Source: Rivularia sp. MS3
GTDB lineage: Bacteria > Cyanobacteriota > Cyanobacteriia > Cyanobacteriales > Nostocaceae
Assembly: GCA_019192545.1 (NCBI GenBank)
Contig: JAHCMI010000023.1
Location: 1-64,000 of the forward strand
Direction: 5' to 3'
DNA length: 64,000 nt
This document shows positions 1-8,430 of this stretch, in pieces (position 1 is the first letter of the stretch; the number at the start of each line of letters is the position of its first letter). A program made the position numbers and the translations under genes. The notes under the pieces are model-generated. The model saw only the letters and a program-made list of their open reading frames with translations. It made no database searches and was not told the DNA's origin.

Positions 1-4
1 TTTT

Positions 5-187
5 GGCTCATCAGTTGTTAGTATGCTAAATTCTGAATAAAAATTACCGAAATATTTACTGCGTAGGGATTTGACATTTTATATGCTTAATTTTTGATAA
101 CTTTACTCTTTTTCCCCTACTGCCGACTGCCGACTGCCGACTGCCTAAAAACGACTACTTAAATAGCATACCAAGTGCTGAAGAACC
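5..187. mobile_element. 183-bp MITE, left copy
   Basis: Non-coding element identical, as reverse complement, to the copy at 1971-2207 apart from a 54-bp insertion in that copy. Its ends form imperfect terminal inverted repeats (GGCTCATCAG...GTATGCTA outside, GGTTCTTCAG...GTATGCTA inside). The inner flank AAACTTTT (188-195) fits an 8-bp target duplication, because the four bases visible before the element are TTTT; the rest lies outside the window. The interior carries GCCGACT heptads. GG-starting ends with AT-rich 8-bp duplications resemble ISL3-family elements, so mobilisation by such a transposase is an inference. Confidence 0.85.
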
Positions 188-355
188 AAACTTTTTTAGT
201 GTTGACTGCGCTAACAGCTTTTAAGTAAAAAATTTCTGTCAAAGAATCAAAAATCTTATTAGTTTTTAGTCAAACCCGGAAACGCGCTTGCGTTTCCAGA
301 CGATATTTTTTAGCAAAGCGGCATTAATTATTAACTAAATTTACTATGGCAGCTT

Positions 356-475
356 ATGAATAATACAGAATATCCTATAGCGGTAGAAATAAAAAACTCT
401 GAAGACTTAAATATAGACTTGCAGCAATATTGGTTTGCGCTTAAGCGTAGATTTTTACCTGCAATGGCAATTACA
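356..475 (+). pseudogene. Wzc-type polysaccharide co-polymerase, N-terminal remnant
   Basis: The reading frame from 356 encodes about 40 residues that look like the cytoplasmic start of cyanobacterial Wzc-type chain-length proteins: an acidic stretch, then DLQQYWFALKRRFLPA leading into the first membrane helix. The helix begins (MAITGGFF) and similarity is then lost; within about 30 bases the DNA resembles the C-terminal part of a GT2 glycosyltransferase in another frame. This is a junction remnant of a deleted or recombined wzc gene. An intact but different Wzc-type gene is at 15251-17299. The family assignment rests on this short motif, so it is moderate. Confidence 0.55.
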
Positions 476-497
476 GGTGGATTTTTTGCTCACTCCA

Positions 498-985
498 TCC
501 TACGTACTTTGTCGCAATCCCGTGGGAAACAATTCGGCAGCAGTAACTAGACGTGAAGTCTTTGAAGATATCAAGTTTCAAGATAATTTATACGGTAATT
601 TAGAAGACTACTACTTCGACGAGCGGTTGCATCGAGCCGAGAATATTGAATGCTGGTTAAGAATATCAATCTTGACTCATTGAAGACACGAAGGAATTCC
701 CGAAGTATTAACTTTTTACAGAATTACTTCTTTTGGACTTTCTTTCTGCAAATGCTCTGACACAGCTAAAAGCATTAGAAGACGTAGTAGAAAAAACTCG
801 TGTTTACGCTCCAGACATCGTTGCTCATTGTGAAAGGGCTGCAAAAGCTTACCACTTAAGGTATACGGTACGCCGTTTAGTCAGTTTGGGTGATGGATTA
901 ACTGCTGCCAAGCTATTCAACTAAGTTTTAGCAAATCACTGGCGCATTCTTTTAAGAGTCTTCGCTTCACTTAATGCCGTGAATA
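498..985 (+). pseudogene. GT2 glycosyltransferase, C-terminal remnant
   Basis: A decayed family 2 glycosyltransferase. One frame gives NPVGNNSAAVTRREVFEDI and HRAENIECWLRIS, the usual acceptor-side GT2 segment (GNGSA..., E-x-x-E-x-W). A TGA stop at 681-683 interrupts it, the same frame continues through GIPEVLTFYRITSFGLS, then a frameshift near 745 moves similarity to another frame (LEDVVEKTRVYAPDIVAHCE...), which a TAA at 922 interrupts before VLANHWRILL. The catalytic N-terminal half is missing and its place is taken by the Wzc remnant just upstream. No functional product is expected. Confidence 0.75.
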
Positions 986-1004
986 ATTTTATGTAACTAA
1001 TGTC

Positions 1005-1862
1005 ATGAAACAAGTAAAAATTTTGAATTTACAGATTCATAATCTGACAATGTCAGAACTTCTAAACAAGTTAAGGTTTGGTGGTGTTGTGTTTACCCCA
1101 AATTTAGACCATTTGATGAAAATACAAAAAAACTATCAATTTTATCTTGCCTATAAAAAAGCCGATTATGTAGTTTGCGATAGCAAAGTTCTGATGTATG
1201 CATTTAAGTTCTTAGGTACTCCTATTCAAGAAAAGATATCTGGCTCGGACTTATTTCCTGCTTTTTATAATTATTACAAGCACGATAAGCAAGTCAAAAT
1301 ATTTTTATTAGGCGGTATTGGAGAAACAGCTACACTTGCTCAACAGAAAATTAATGCAAAAGTTGGTAGAGATATGGTTATTTCAACTTATTCGCCTCCC
1401 TTTGGTTTTGAAAATGACGAGCAAGAATGTCAACATATTATTGAATTAATTAATAATTCCGGGGCAAATGTATTAGCTATTGGAGTTGGTGCCCCCAAAC
1501 AGGAATTATGGCTCGATAAATTTAAACATCGATTGAAAAACGTTAAAACATTCTTCGCGATTGGTGCGACAATTAATTTTGAGGCAGGATATGTTAAACG
1601 TGCCCCTAAATGGATGAGTGAAATTGGTTTAGAATGGCTCTACCGGCTTTTATGCGAACCTCAACGTCTGTGGAAAAGATATTTACTCGACGATATTCCT
1701 TTCTTTTGGTTAGTTTTAAAACAAAAATTGACACTTTATAAAAATCTTTGGGCGCAAGTTTGGAAATATCAAAATAGTCTTGCTTCCAGTCAACTCGCAA
1801 ATGCTAAAAGTAAAATTTTGGATTTAAAAAGTCAATCCACTAGTATCGCTACGCGGAAATAA
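1005..1862 (+). CDS. WecG/TagA/CpsF-family glycosyltransferase (GT26)
   Basis: A 285-residue member of the WecG/TagA/CpsF family, which transfers a sugar (N-acetylmannosamine-type in characterised members) from a UDP donor to a lipid-linked intermediate during assembly of surface polysaccharide. Family landmarks: TPNLDHLMKIQ (residues ~31-41), VVCDSKVLMYAF, KISGSDLFP, AIGVGAPKQELWLDK and the C-terminal GLEWLYRLLCEPQRLWKRY. Length is slightly above the usual ~250 because of a lysine- and serine-rich tail. No clear ribosome-binding site precedes the ATG. The gene lies between two oppositely oriented MITEs, after a GT2 remnant, so it may have been moved or isolated from its operon. The specific sugar cannot be read from sequence. 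Confidence 0.85.
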   Translation: MKQVKILNLQIHNLTMSELLNKLRFGGVVFTPNLDHLMKIQKNYQFYLAYKKADYVVCDSKVLMYAFKFLGTPIQEKISGSDLFPAFYNYYKHDKQVKIFLLGGIGETATLAQQKINAKVGRDMVISTYSPPFGFENDEQECQHIIELINNSGANVLAIGVGAPKQELWLDKFKHRLKNVKTFFAIGATINFEAGYVKRAPKWMSEIGLEWLYRLLCEPQRLWKRYLLDDIPFFWLVLKQKLTLYKNLWAQVWKYQNSLASSQLANAKSKILDLKSQSTSIATRK

Positions 1863-1970
1863 AAAGTAATAAGTAAAAAGCCTTATAGGATAAAGATTTT
1901 AACCGTTGCTAATGGGTACTTTATTTACGCCATGATGTACTAGATAGTAAATAAAAACGATAAATAATAT

Positions 1971-2207
1971 GGTTCTTCAGCACTTGGTATGCTATTTAAG
2001 TAGTCGTTTTTAGGCAGTCGGCAGTCGGCAGTGAACCCCATAAAAGTTTTTTCTTCTAAAAAACTTTTATGGGAACCCGTGGCAGTCGGCAGTAGGGGAA
2101 AAAGAGTAAAGTTATCAAAAATTAAGCATATAAAATGTCAAATCCCTACGCAGTAAATATTTCGGTAATTTTTATTCAGAATTTAGCATACTAACAACTG
2201 ATGAGCC
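1971..2207. mobile_element. 183-bp MITE, right copy, with 54-bp nested insertion
   Basis: Reverse-complement copy of the element at 5-187. It is flanked by a perfect 8-bp direct repeat AATAATAT (1963-1970 and 2208-2215), which shows independent transposition. A 54-bp insertion (2033-2086) in the GCCGACT heptad tract accounts for the whole length difference. The two copies are otherwise identical, so at least one transposition was recent or the copies have been homogenised. Confidence 0.88.
2037..2073. repeat. Perfect 16-bp-stem hairpin inside the MITE
   Basis: Perfect inverted repeat, CCCATAAAAG plus six T, loop CTTCT, then the exact complement. It is the core of the 54-bp insertion at 2033-2086. 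The element boundary duplicates GGCAGT on both sides, although the surrounding heptads make that ambiguous. It is probably a second, smaller palindromic element nested in the first. Confidence 0.8.
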
Positions 2208-2215
2208 AATAATAT

Positions 2216-2796
2216 TAATTTTATTGATAATACTGAAATTGTTTTTATCGTTTTATGCTTTGGAGGCATATATCTAAAACTGTATCAAAATCTTTAGCGG
2301 GCGATCGCCAATTATCAAATTCGGTGATAAGTAGGTTAGCGTTGAAAATTGTAATCAGGGCAGGGCGATAGGCAGTCGGCAGTCGGAGTAAGAATTTAAG
2401 GGCTATTTACATCTTGTTACATAGTGATGCTTTTTCTTGCTGGCTTACTTACAGCATTTTGCAGCTAAATGAGGTACAAAGCTATATGTTGAAACTCTTG
2501 TAGGATGGAGAGAAGTTAGGGGGAAGATGAACTTCGGATCGAACTGAGCCGCACCCTTGCTGGTTAACGGGGCATCCCTGCCCTTGGGAATGTACTTTAC
2601 CAAAACATGTAATTAAACCTAAACCTGTTTTTGCCCTGTGACTGAAGAATTCATTAAAGCACGATAAGAATAAAATTTCAAGTAATTAATCGCTATCTAT
2701 TTCTGTCTTTTCAATTTTCGTCTATCTATCTTTAGGTAAGTATTTTTTGGTGCTCTAACATTTGGGCTACTCCTATAGATAGAATTATCTAAATAC
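2216..2796. other. Non-coding spacer with a dispersed-repeat fragment
   Basis: No convincing gene. It contains a HIP1-like GGCGATCGCC (~2300), two GGCAGTC heptads (~2370) and a ~60-bp segment at 2450-2509 that recurs in the same orientation at 47350-47408 (shared text TTACAGCA..TTTGCAG and GAAACTCTTGTAGG). Confidence 0.6.
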
Positions 2797-3342
2797 GGTA
2801 TTGCCTTACATATTCTTTACTATGCTTTGTATTCCCTGACTTTTCTAGATGTACGAAAGGTTGGGGATTTAACATTTTATGTTTTTTTACTTAAAAATTG
2901 TATCTAGACATACTTTTATTTTTAAATTGGTTAATTATACTGACCGCAGAAAAATAAAGTTGAACGGGTGTTTCTACCGAAGCGATTGAATCGTCTCAAC
3001 AATAAAACTTCTTCTTCCGAATCTGTAATATTTTGGGGATTGTAGATTTTTGTTGTTGAATAAAGAAACTGTGCGAGTTATTGTCAGTTTTTTTGGTTAT
3101 CTACATAGTTTAGTCAGTAAGTCTGCTTATACCCGTCAGCAGGAAAATTATTGTGTATGGCAAGCTCCTTTTCTTTTTTAAGAACACCTTCCGGTTTTCA
3201 TGGTGATGTTACAGTCTCGAATACACATAATCCATCAATAAATGATAGGCAAATAGACAAACCTACTGCTTCAAGTGTCTATTTATTGGAGCGAAGAATA
3301 GACTGCATATCTATATCTTCAATTGTGGAAGCAATTGATAAG
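2797..3342 (+). repeat. Leader plus wecG 5' end, duplicate copy 1
   Basis: About 545 bp that match 10946-11493 in the same orientation with scattered mismatches. It comprises a ~360-bp non-coding leader (shared landmarks TTAATTATACTGACCGCA, GTTTCTACCGAAGCGATTGA and AAAGAAACTGTGCGAGTT) and the first ~62 codons of a WecG-type gene. Conservation of the leader alongside coding sequence could reflect either recent duplication or a retained promoter or leader function. Confidence 0.85.
3157..3342 (+). pseudogene. WecG-type glycosyltransferase, 5' fragment
   Basis: The frame starting MASSFSFLRTPSGFHGDV runs in parallel with the intact WecG at 11309-12226 up to SSIVEAIDK, then enters unrelated sequence at 3342-3343 and meets a stop near 3459. 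Only about 62 of 305 codons remain, without the catalytic core. It is the breakpoint of the 545-bp duplication. A short product could still be translated, but no activity is expected. Confidence 0.85.
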
Positions 3343-3707
3343 AGAAATTTCTATTGGTATTTATTGACGAAAAACATATCTTGCGGCGTTGCTTTAAGTC
3401 AGATTCACTTAAAATTTTGTGCGGAAATATTTCCTTGCATCACTTTACTGAAAATGTAGGTTATTGCAAAAAAAAATAATTAGATATTTGCGTTGCTTAA
3501 TAAGTATTTTTCAAGTTTGTTATTATCCATTGCGAGTTATAACAGATTTTATAAATGTTTAACCGAAGATTATATTATATGGTTTCTTTTCCAAATAAAG
3601 TTGGAAAGTAAAGTAGATTCATTTAAATACAATCAACCAACATTTATATTTCTCATTTTTAAATTAATCATTACCTTGGGGTATTTATATCTTCATCAGG
3701 AAGCATC
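3343..3707. other. AT-rich spacer after the duplication breakpoint
   Basis: Apart from the run-out of the wecG fragment frame, nothing supports a gene. A TTG-started frame of about 70 codons at 3493-3711 has low-complexity, hydrophobic content and no recognisable relatives. The end of the spacer holds AGGAAG, the ribosome-binding site of the next gene. Confidence 0.5.
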
Positions 3708-4649
3708 ATGAAAATTTGTTATTTGATACAAACGCATCAAAACGCTCGCCAAATTCATCGTTTAATTAATAGGATTCAACAATCAAATTTTAGAAGTAAA
3801 ATTATTATCAGTCATGACTTTACTAACTGCGATTTAGATGAAGTTTACTTACAAGAGCAAGGTATTGAGGTATTAAAAACTCAAGCAGGTAAACGCGGGG
3901 ACTTTTTTGTCATTCAATCTTATCTAAATGGTATTAAATGGTTGATTGATAATCGGATTGAATACGATTGGCTAATTTATCTTTCCGGTCAAGATTACCC
4001 AATTAAACCAATATCCCAAATTGAGGATTTTTTGTCAAAAACTAGTTATGATGCCTTCCTGGAATACTTTAAAGTCTTTTCACCAGAAAGTCATTGGAGT
4101 ATGCGAGAAGGCAAAAGCCGTTATTTATTTAAATATACGAATATTAATTTTTTCAAGAAAATGCCAAACTGGCTGCATAAGTTAATTGAACCAATTAAAA
4201 TAATCAATTATTTACAACCGTTATTCAGAATAAAATTGGCATATGAAATGTTTGGGATAAGAAGAAAATCATTGTTCAATGAAGAATTTATATGTTACGG
4301 CGGTTCTTCTTTTACAACATTAACTAAAGGATGTGTAGATTATTTGTATAGTTTTTCTCAAAATCATCCTGAATTCATTGAATACTACAGGGGAGTATGT
4401 AATTCAGATGAATCTTTTATCCAAACAATTTTAGTTAATAGCCAAAAATTTAATTTATGCAATGATAATAAGCGCTACTTTGATTTTTCTGAAACAAAGA
4501 ATGGGCGGCCAAAGATTTTAACTGCAAATGATTATGAAGCAATAGTACAAAATGGCGCTCATTTTGCCAGAAAGTTTGATATCTCTAAAGACAGTGAAAT
4601 ATTAGATGTTTTAGACCGAAAAATCAATAGCCTTGTAAGTAATCATTAA
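3708..4649 (+). CDS. GT14 glycosyltransferase (core-2/I-branching type)
   Basis: A 313-residue protein of the beta-1,6-N-acetylglucosaminyltransferase family GT14, a metal-independent GT-A transferase also found in bacterial polysaccharide loci. Landmarks: N-terminal strand KICYLIQTHQNARQIHRLI, the family-typical LIYLSGQDYPIK near residue 90, AFLEYFKVF, CYGGSSFTTLTKGCVDYL, and the acidic CNSDESFIQTIL near 240, which corresponds to the family's catalytic carboxylate region. An AGGAAG ribosome-binding site stands 7 bases before the ATG. It heads a run of same-strand exopolysaccharide genes. It probably adds a branching or side-chain sugar; donor and acceptor are unknown. Confidence 0.82.
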   Translation: MKICYLIQTHQNARQIHRLINRIQQSNFRSKIIISHDFTNCDLDEVYLQEQGIEVLKTQAGKRGDFFVIQSYLNGIKWLIDNRIEYDWLIYLSGQDYPIKPISQIEDFLSKTSYDAFLEYFKVFSPESHWSMREGKSRYLFKYTNINFFKKMPNWLHKLIEPIKIINYLQPLFRIKLAYEMFGIRRKSLFNEEFICYGGSSFTTLTKGCVDYLYSFSQNHPEFIEYYRGVCNSDESFIQTILVNSQKFNLCNDNKRYFDFSETKNGRPKILTANDYEAIVQNGAHFARKFDISKDSEILDVLDRKINSLVSNH

Positions 4650-4691
4650 GCTGAATTTAAATTATTAGGGAATTTACTCGGAGGAATAATT

Positions 4692-5678
4692 ATGCAAGGG
4701 GAACCAAAAGTTAGTATTGTAGTTCCAGCTTACAACGTTAATAAGTATCTTAAATATGCTTTAGCTTCTTTAGAAGAACAAACTTTTCCAAACTTTGAAG
4801 CTTTGATAGTTGATGATGGTTCGACAGATAATACTGCGGCTGTTGCAAAAGAATTTTGTCGGCGAGATTCTCGATTTAAATTATTACAAAAATCGAATGG
4901 TGGCTTATCTTCTGCACGTAACTACGGTATTCGTCATGCGCGAGGTGAATATATTGCTTTACTCGATGGTGATGATGTTTATCACAAAGATAAATTAGCA
5001 ACCCATATAGCTAGATTGTATAGCTGTGCCGATGTGGGGGTAGTTTATAGCGCTTCGCGCACAATTCGCGATGATGGAAAACCTACATTTATCACCCTGA
5101 GTGGTAAACCCGTACATCCAAATCCGCTCTCGGCTTTGCTGTGTAAAAACTTTATTGGACATGGTTCTAATGCCGTGTTTCGTCGTTGTTTGATAGATGA
5201 AATAGGCGAGTTTAACGAAAGCTTACGCAGTTGGGAAGATATTGATTTATGGTTGCGAATCGCTGCAACGCAAAAATGGCGTTTTTACCGAGAAAAGCGG
5301 ATTTTATCTTACTACCGGGTTCGCCCTTCTGGACTGTCTTTCAATGTCTCACAAATGCAGGCTTGTGGCGAGCAGGTTCTTAAAGATGCTTATCTGCGAT
5401 CGCCAGAATTAGTCAAGTCGATGTTACCCACTGCTTACGCCTATATGTATCGCTATTTAGCGCGGTTGTCGGTTCAAGGTGGCGATATGGAAGCAGCACG
5501 TCAATTCATTCGACAAGCTTTAGCTAGCGACAAATCAATATTTTTAAACGATATACGCTCTTTGCTTACTCTGGTATCAGTAAGTTTGTCTCCTGTTACC
5601 AAGGTAATTGTGGGACGTTCCCTTGGGAGGGGCAAGTTCAGCAACAGCGAAGTAGCACAAGTGCAAGGTAAGAATTAA
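4692..5678 (+). CDS. Family 2 glycosyltransferase
   Basis: A 328-residue GT-A fold transferase. The N-terminal nucleotide-binding strand (VSIVVPAYNV), DD at 41-42 and the metal-binding DGDD motif at residues 92-95 are intact, as is the acceptor-side SWEDIDLWLRIA near 185. The last ~110 residues form a helical tail without membrane segments, so the enzyme is probably a peripheral cytoplasmic glycosyltransferase. A strong GGAGGA ribosome-binding site precedes the ATG. It ends 2 bases before the flippase gene, which suggests translational coupling. It resembles the two paralogues at 7195 and 12719 in layout but is more divergent. Confidence 0.9.
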   Translation: MQGEPKVSIVVPAYNVNKYLKYALASLEEQTFPNFEALIVDDGSTDNTAAVAKEFCRRDSRFKLLQKSNGGLSSARNYGIRHARGEYIALLDGDDVYHKDKLATHIARLYSCADVGVVYSASRTIRDDGKPTFITLSGKPVHPNPLSALLCKNFIGHGSNAVFRRCLIDEIGEFNESLRSWEDIDLWLRIAATQKWRFYREKRILSYYRVRPSGLSFNVSQMQACGEQVLKDAYLRSPELVKSMLPTAYAYMYRYLARLSVQGGDMEAARQFIRQALASDKSIFLNDIRSLLTLVSVSLSPVTKVIVGRSLGRGKFSNSEVAQVQGKN

Positions 5679-5680
5679 TA

Positions 5681-7117
5681 GTGAAAACAGCTAAACTTTT
5701 CAAAAATGGTTTGTGGATTACTTACGCCACATTTGCAACTCGTATTTTTGCTTTTCTGAGCAGTTTGGTTTTAGCAAGGTTACTTCAACCCTCTGATTTC
5801 GGAATCATCGGTATTGCCTATGTTTTCTGGTCTTTTTTTACGCTGTTTACTCAAAAAGTTGCCAGTAGTTTCATAATTTACAAAGGACTGGAAAATCCAA
5901 ACTACGTTAACACTGCTTACACAGTAAGTTTGATATTTAGCGGATTTATCGGACTAGTAGTTATAGGAGTATCGCCCCTTGTAGGGAATTTCTTTAACGA
6001 ACCAGTTCTTACCTGGATATTAATCGCTTTTGTATTCCATCTGAACATGGCTTGTCTTAGTTTCGTTCATACTGGCGTGATGACGCGACAGATGAAATAT
6101 CGAGCTATGGCAAATATTAATTTAGTAAGCTCCATCATGCGATTGCTGAGTACAGTTGGATGTGCTTTCTTAGGGTTGAGTTATTGGTCGTTTGTGATTG
6201 GTGATGGGGTTTCTTGGATATTTAACTTTTTCCTCAACAGACATTTTTCAGGATATAGGTTTCGTCTGCAAATCGATACTGAAGTTAAATCTGAAGTTAT
6301 TTCTTTTTACTTAGGCTCTGTTGGCTCCAGTTTTGGAAATTATGTCAACTATAATCTTGATAGCTTTACAGTTGGAAAAATACTAGGTAATGCAAGTCTT
6401 GGTTTTTACAATTTAGCCTTTCAACTAACAACAGCATTATCAACAATTTTAACCTCAGTAATCAACCAATTGGGAATGCCAATCTTTGCCCAATTATCAG
6501 ACGATAAGCAGCAAAAAAACGCTCTTCTCAAAGTAGTAGAACAAACAGCTATTTTAGCTGTACCGATATATGCTCTAATTTTTTTGATGATGGATTCACA
6601 AGTTGTTACCTTAGTTTTTGGAGCTAAGTGGACACCGATTTGTAAAGTGATTCCTGGGTTACTATTTTTTTCATATTTCAGCGTCATTAATGCCCCTCTT
6701 TTTTCAATGATGATTGCTAAAGGTCGTCCCGATATTAACGCTAGAGTTAATCTTCAGATAGCTCCTATAGCCGTTATTGGTTTTATATTTGGGGCTTATC
6801 AAGGTGGAATAGTTGGAGTTAGTTTGGTATCGGCAACAGTATTAGGATTTATCTGGAATATTTACTGGTGGTGGACAGCTTGTCGGGAAATGAAATGGCC
6901 ATTAAAACAGTTTTGTATCGCTAATTTGTTTCCACTATTGCTGATTATTCCGGGAATTCTGATTTCATTTAAATTACCTTTGTTAGTCAGACCATTCACA
7001 TTCGTCATCACTTATTTAATTGGGTTAAGAATTTTTCTAGCCAAGTATTTTCTCTTGTATCAAGAAAAACTAATGCAATTAGCAAATCATATGAAGTCTG
7101 TTAAGAGTCGAAGCTAA
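5681..7117 (+). CDS. Wzx-type lipopolysaccharide/polysaccharide flippase (MOP superfamily)
   Basis: A 478-residue integral membrane protein with about 12 or more hydrophobic helices spread along its length and the family start KLFKNGLWITYATFATRIFA followed by LARLLQPSDFGI, typical of the PST/MviN-type flippases that move undecaprenyl-linked repeat units across the inner membrane. The start is GTG at 5681, two bases after the upstream stop; an earlier in-frame start would overlap the GT2. In a Wzx/Wzy/Wzc system it would work with the polymerase at 9573 and the co-polymerase at 15251. The substrate is not predictable. Confidence 0.88.
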   Translation: MKTAKLFKNGLWITYATFATRIFAFLSSLVLARLLQPSDFGIIGIAYVFWSFFTLFTQKVASSFIIYKGLENPNYVNTAYTVSLIFSGFIGLVVIGVSPLVGNFFNEPVLTWILIAFVFHLNMACLSFVHTGVMTRQMKYRAMANINLVSSIMRLLSTVGCAFLGLSYWSFVIGDGVSWIFNFFLNRHFSGYRFRLQIDTEVKSEVISFYLGSVGSSFGNYVNYNLDSFTVGKILGNASLGFYNLAFQLTTALSTILTSVINQLGMPIFAQLSDDKQQKNALLKVVEQTAILAVPIYALIFLMMDSQVVTLVFGAKWTPICKVIPGLLFFSYFSVINAPLFSMMIAKGRPDINARVNLQIAPIAVIGFIFGAYQGGIVGVSLVSATVLGFIWNIYWWWTACREMKWPLKQFCIANLFPLLLIIPGILISFKLPLLVRPFTFVITYLIGLRIFLAKYFLLYQEKLMQLANHMKSVKSRS

Positions 7118-7194
7118 AAAACTAAAATTCAATTCCAAATCTTCCCAATCAATTAGTTTATTTTTACCGTATCAAGTAAAAATAGTATATAAAT

Positions 7195-8190
7195 ATGACA
7201 AGTAATACTACGCCGCTTATATCTGTAATTATCCCAGTCTACAATGGTGAGGAAACGATTCTATCGACAATTGAATCGGTGTTACAACAAACGTTTACAG
7301 ACTTAGAATTAATAGTTATAAATGACGCTTCTCAGGACTCAACATTAAGTATTTTATCTCAGATAGAAGATTCTCGTTTAAAGGTATTTTCTTACGAAAA
7401 TGCTGGTGTTGCAATCAGTCGCAACCGAGGAATTGAACAAGCCTGCGGTCAGTTTATTTCCTTTTTGGATGCTGATGATATTTGGACTCAAGACAAACTA
7501 GAAGCGCAATTAAAAGCTTTACAGGCAAATCCTCAAGCAGGAGTTGCTTATAGTTGGGTTAACTATATTAATGAAGATGGCAGTTTTTTTCGTAATGGTA
7601 ATCATATAACTATTAATGGTAATGCATACGAAAAAATGCTGATGCAAAATGTTTTAGAAAACGGCTCTAATCCTTTAATTCGTCGGGAAGCATTAAGCGA
7701 AATTGGTGGTTTTAACAAGTCATTAACTCTTGTAGAAGATTGGGATATGTGGTTGCGTTTAGCTGCTCGCTATGATTTTGTAGCGGTGCCCTATCCTCAG
7801 ATTTTATACCGGATTTCTTGTAGCTCGGCATCTACGAATATCGTGAAAATGGAAAAAGCCTGTTTAAAATTTATAGAACAAGCTTTTAGCAATGCTCCTG
7901 CATCCCTTCAATATCTCAAGAAAAGAACTATTATCACCTTTTATCATTATCTCACCTTTAAATCACTAGAATCTCCTTTAAGCCGCAAAAATGGCATAAT
8001 TGCGATGCGATGTTTTTGGAATGTGATTTACAGAGATATATCTGTAATTTGGAAATGGCAAACCATGTTGAAAGCATTATCAAAAATTTCTACAGTACTG
8101 ATTCTACCTCCCGATAAATATAAAAAATTGAAAACAATAGCTAAAAAGCTTCTGATTAAACAACCAACAAATCAACTGCAACGAGGTTAA
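7195..8190 (+). CDS. Family 2 glycosyltransferase (paralogue of 12719)
   Basis: A 331-residue GT-A transferase starting PLISVIIPVYNGEETI, with an intact DADD at 92-95 and EDWDMWLRLA as the acceptor-side acidic motif. It is closely similar over its full length to the GT2 at 12719-13705: the two share QAxVAYSWV, NVLENGSNPLIRR, KMEKACLKFIEQA and HYLTFKSLESP. The pair is in the same orientation 5.5 kb apart, so it is a duplication within the locus. The lysine-rich C-terminal tail (KKLKTIAKKLLIK) may hold the protein to the membrane. Confidence 0.9.
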   Translation: MTSNTTPLISVIIPVYNGEETILSTIESVLQQTFTDLELIVINDASQDSTLSILSQIEDSRLKVFSYENAGVAISRNRGIEQACGQFISFLDADDIWTQDKLEAQLKALQANPQAGVAYSWVNYINEDGSFFRNGNHITINGNAYEKMLMQNVLENGSNPLIRREALSEIGGFNKSLTLVEDWDMWLRLAARYDFVAVPYPQILYRISCSSASTNIVKMEKACLKFIEQAFSNAPASLQYLKKRTIITFYHYLTFKSLESPLSRKNGIIAMRCFWNVIYRDISVIWKWQTMLKALSKISTVLILPPDKYKKLKTIAKKLLIKQPTNQLQRG

Positions 8191-8220
8191 AAGGTTAAAA
8201 TGCCAAACTTAATTACCTTA

Positions 8221-8375
8221 GAGGATGTTTGAAAAATATAGTTTTGATCGCAATTCTCGGATAATCCCCCCTTTCCCCCGCTAAATTGGGGGAGCCGTTA
8301 CCCCCCAATTTAGCGGGGGATTTAGGGGGATCTCAACAATTTAGAGTATCATTTATAGCGCATCATTACATCCTC
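8221..8375. mobile_element. Small palindromic MITE between GT genes
   Basis: Terminal inverted repeats GAGGATGT and ACATCCTC sit at the two ends and each is bordered by TTA, which fits a 2-3-bp target duplication. The middle is a strong hairpin, CCCCCGCTAAATTGGGGG (8275-8292), pairing with its complement at 8302-8319, then TTTAGGGGGATCT. The left half recurs at 47475-47551 (TTAGAAGATGTTTTAAAAGT, then TATAGTTTTGA and ATCCCCCCTT). In this position the hairpin could also weaken read-through between the flanking genes. Confidence 0.7.
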
Positions 8376-8430
8376 TTAATGAAAATCATATCCCAGAAAT
8401 TTTGCTCACAATATAAGGCAGTAAATAACC

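Noticed and set aside
3493-3711. 72-codon frame before the GT14 gene
   Set aside because: TTG start, AT-rich low-complexity translation, overlaps the next gene's ATG and ribosome-binding region.
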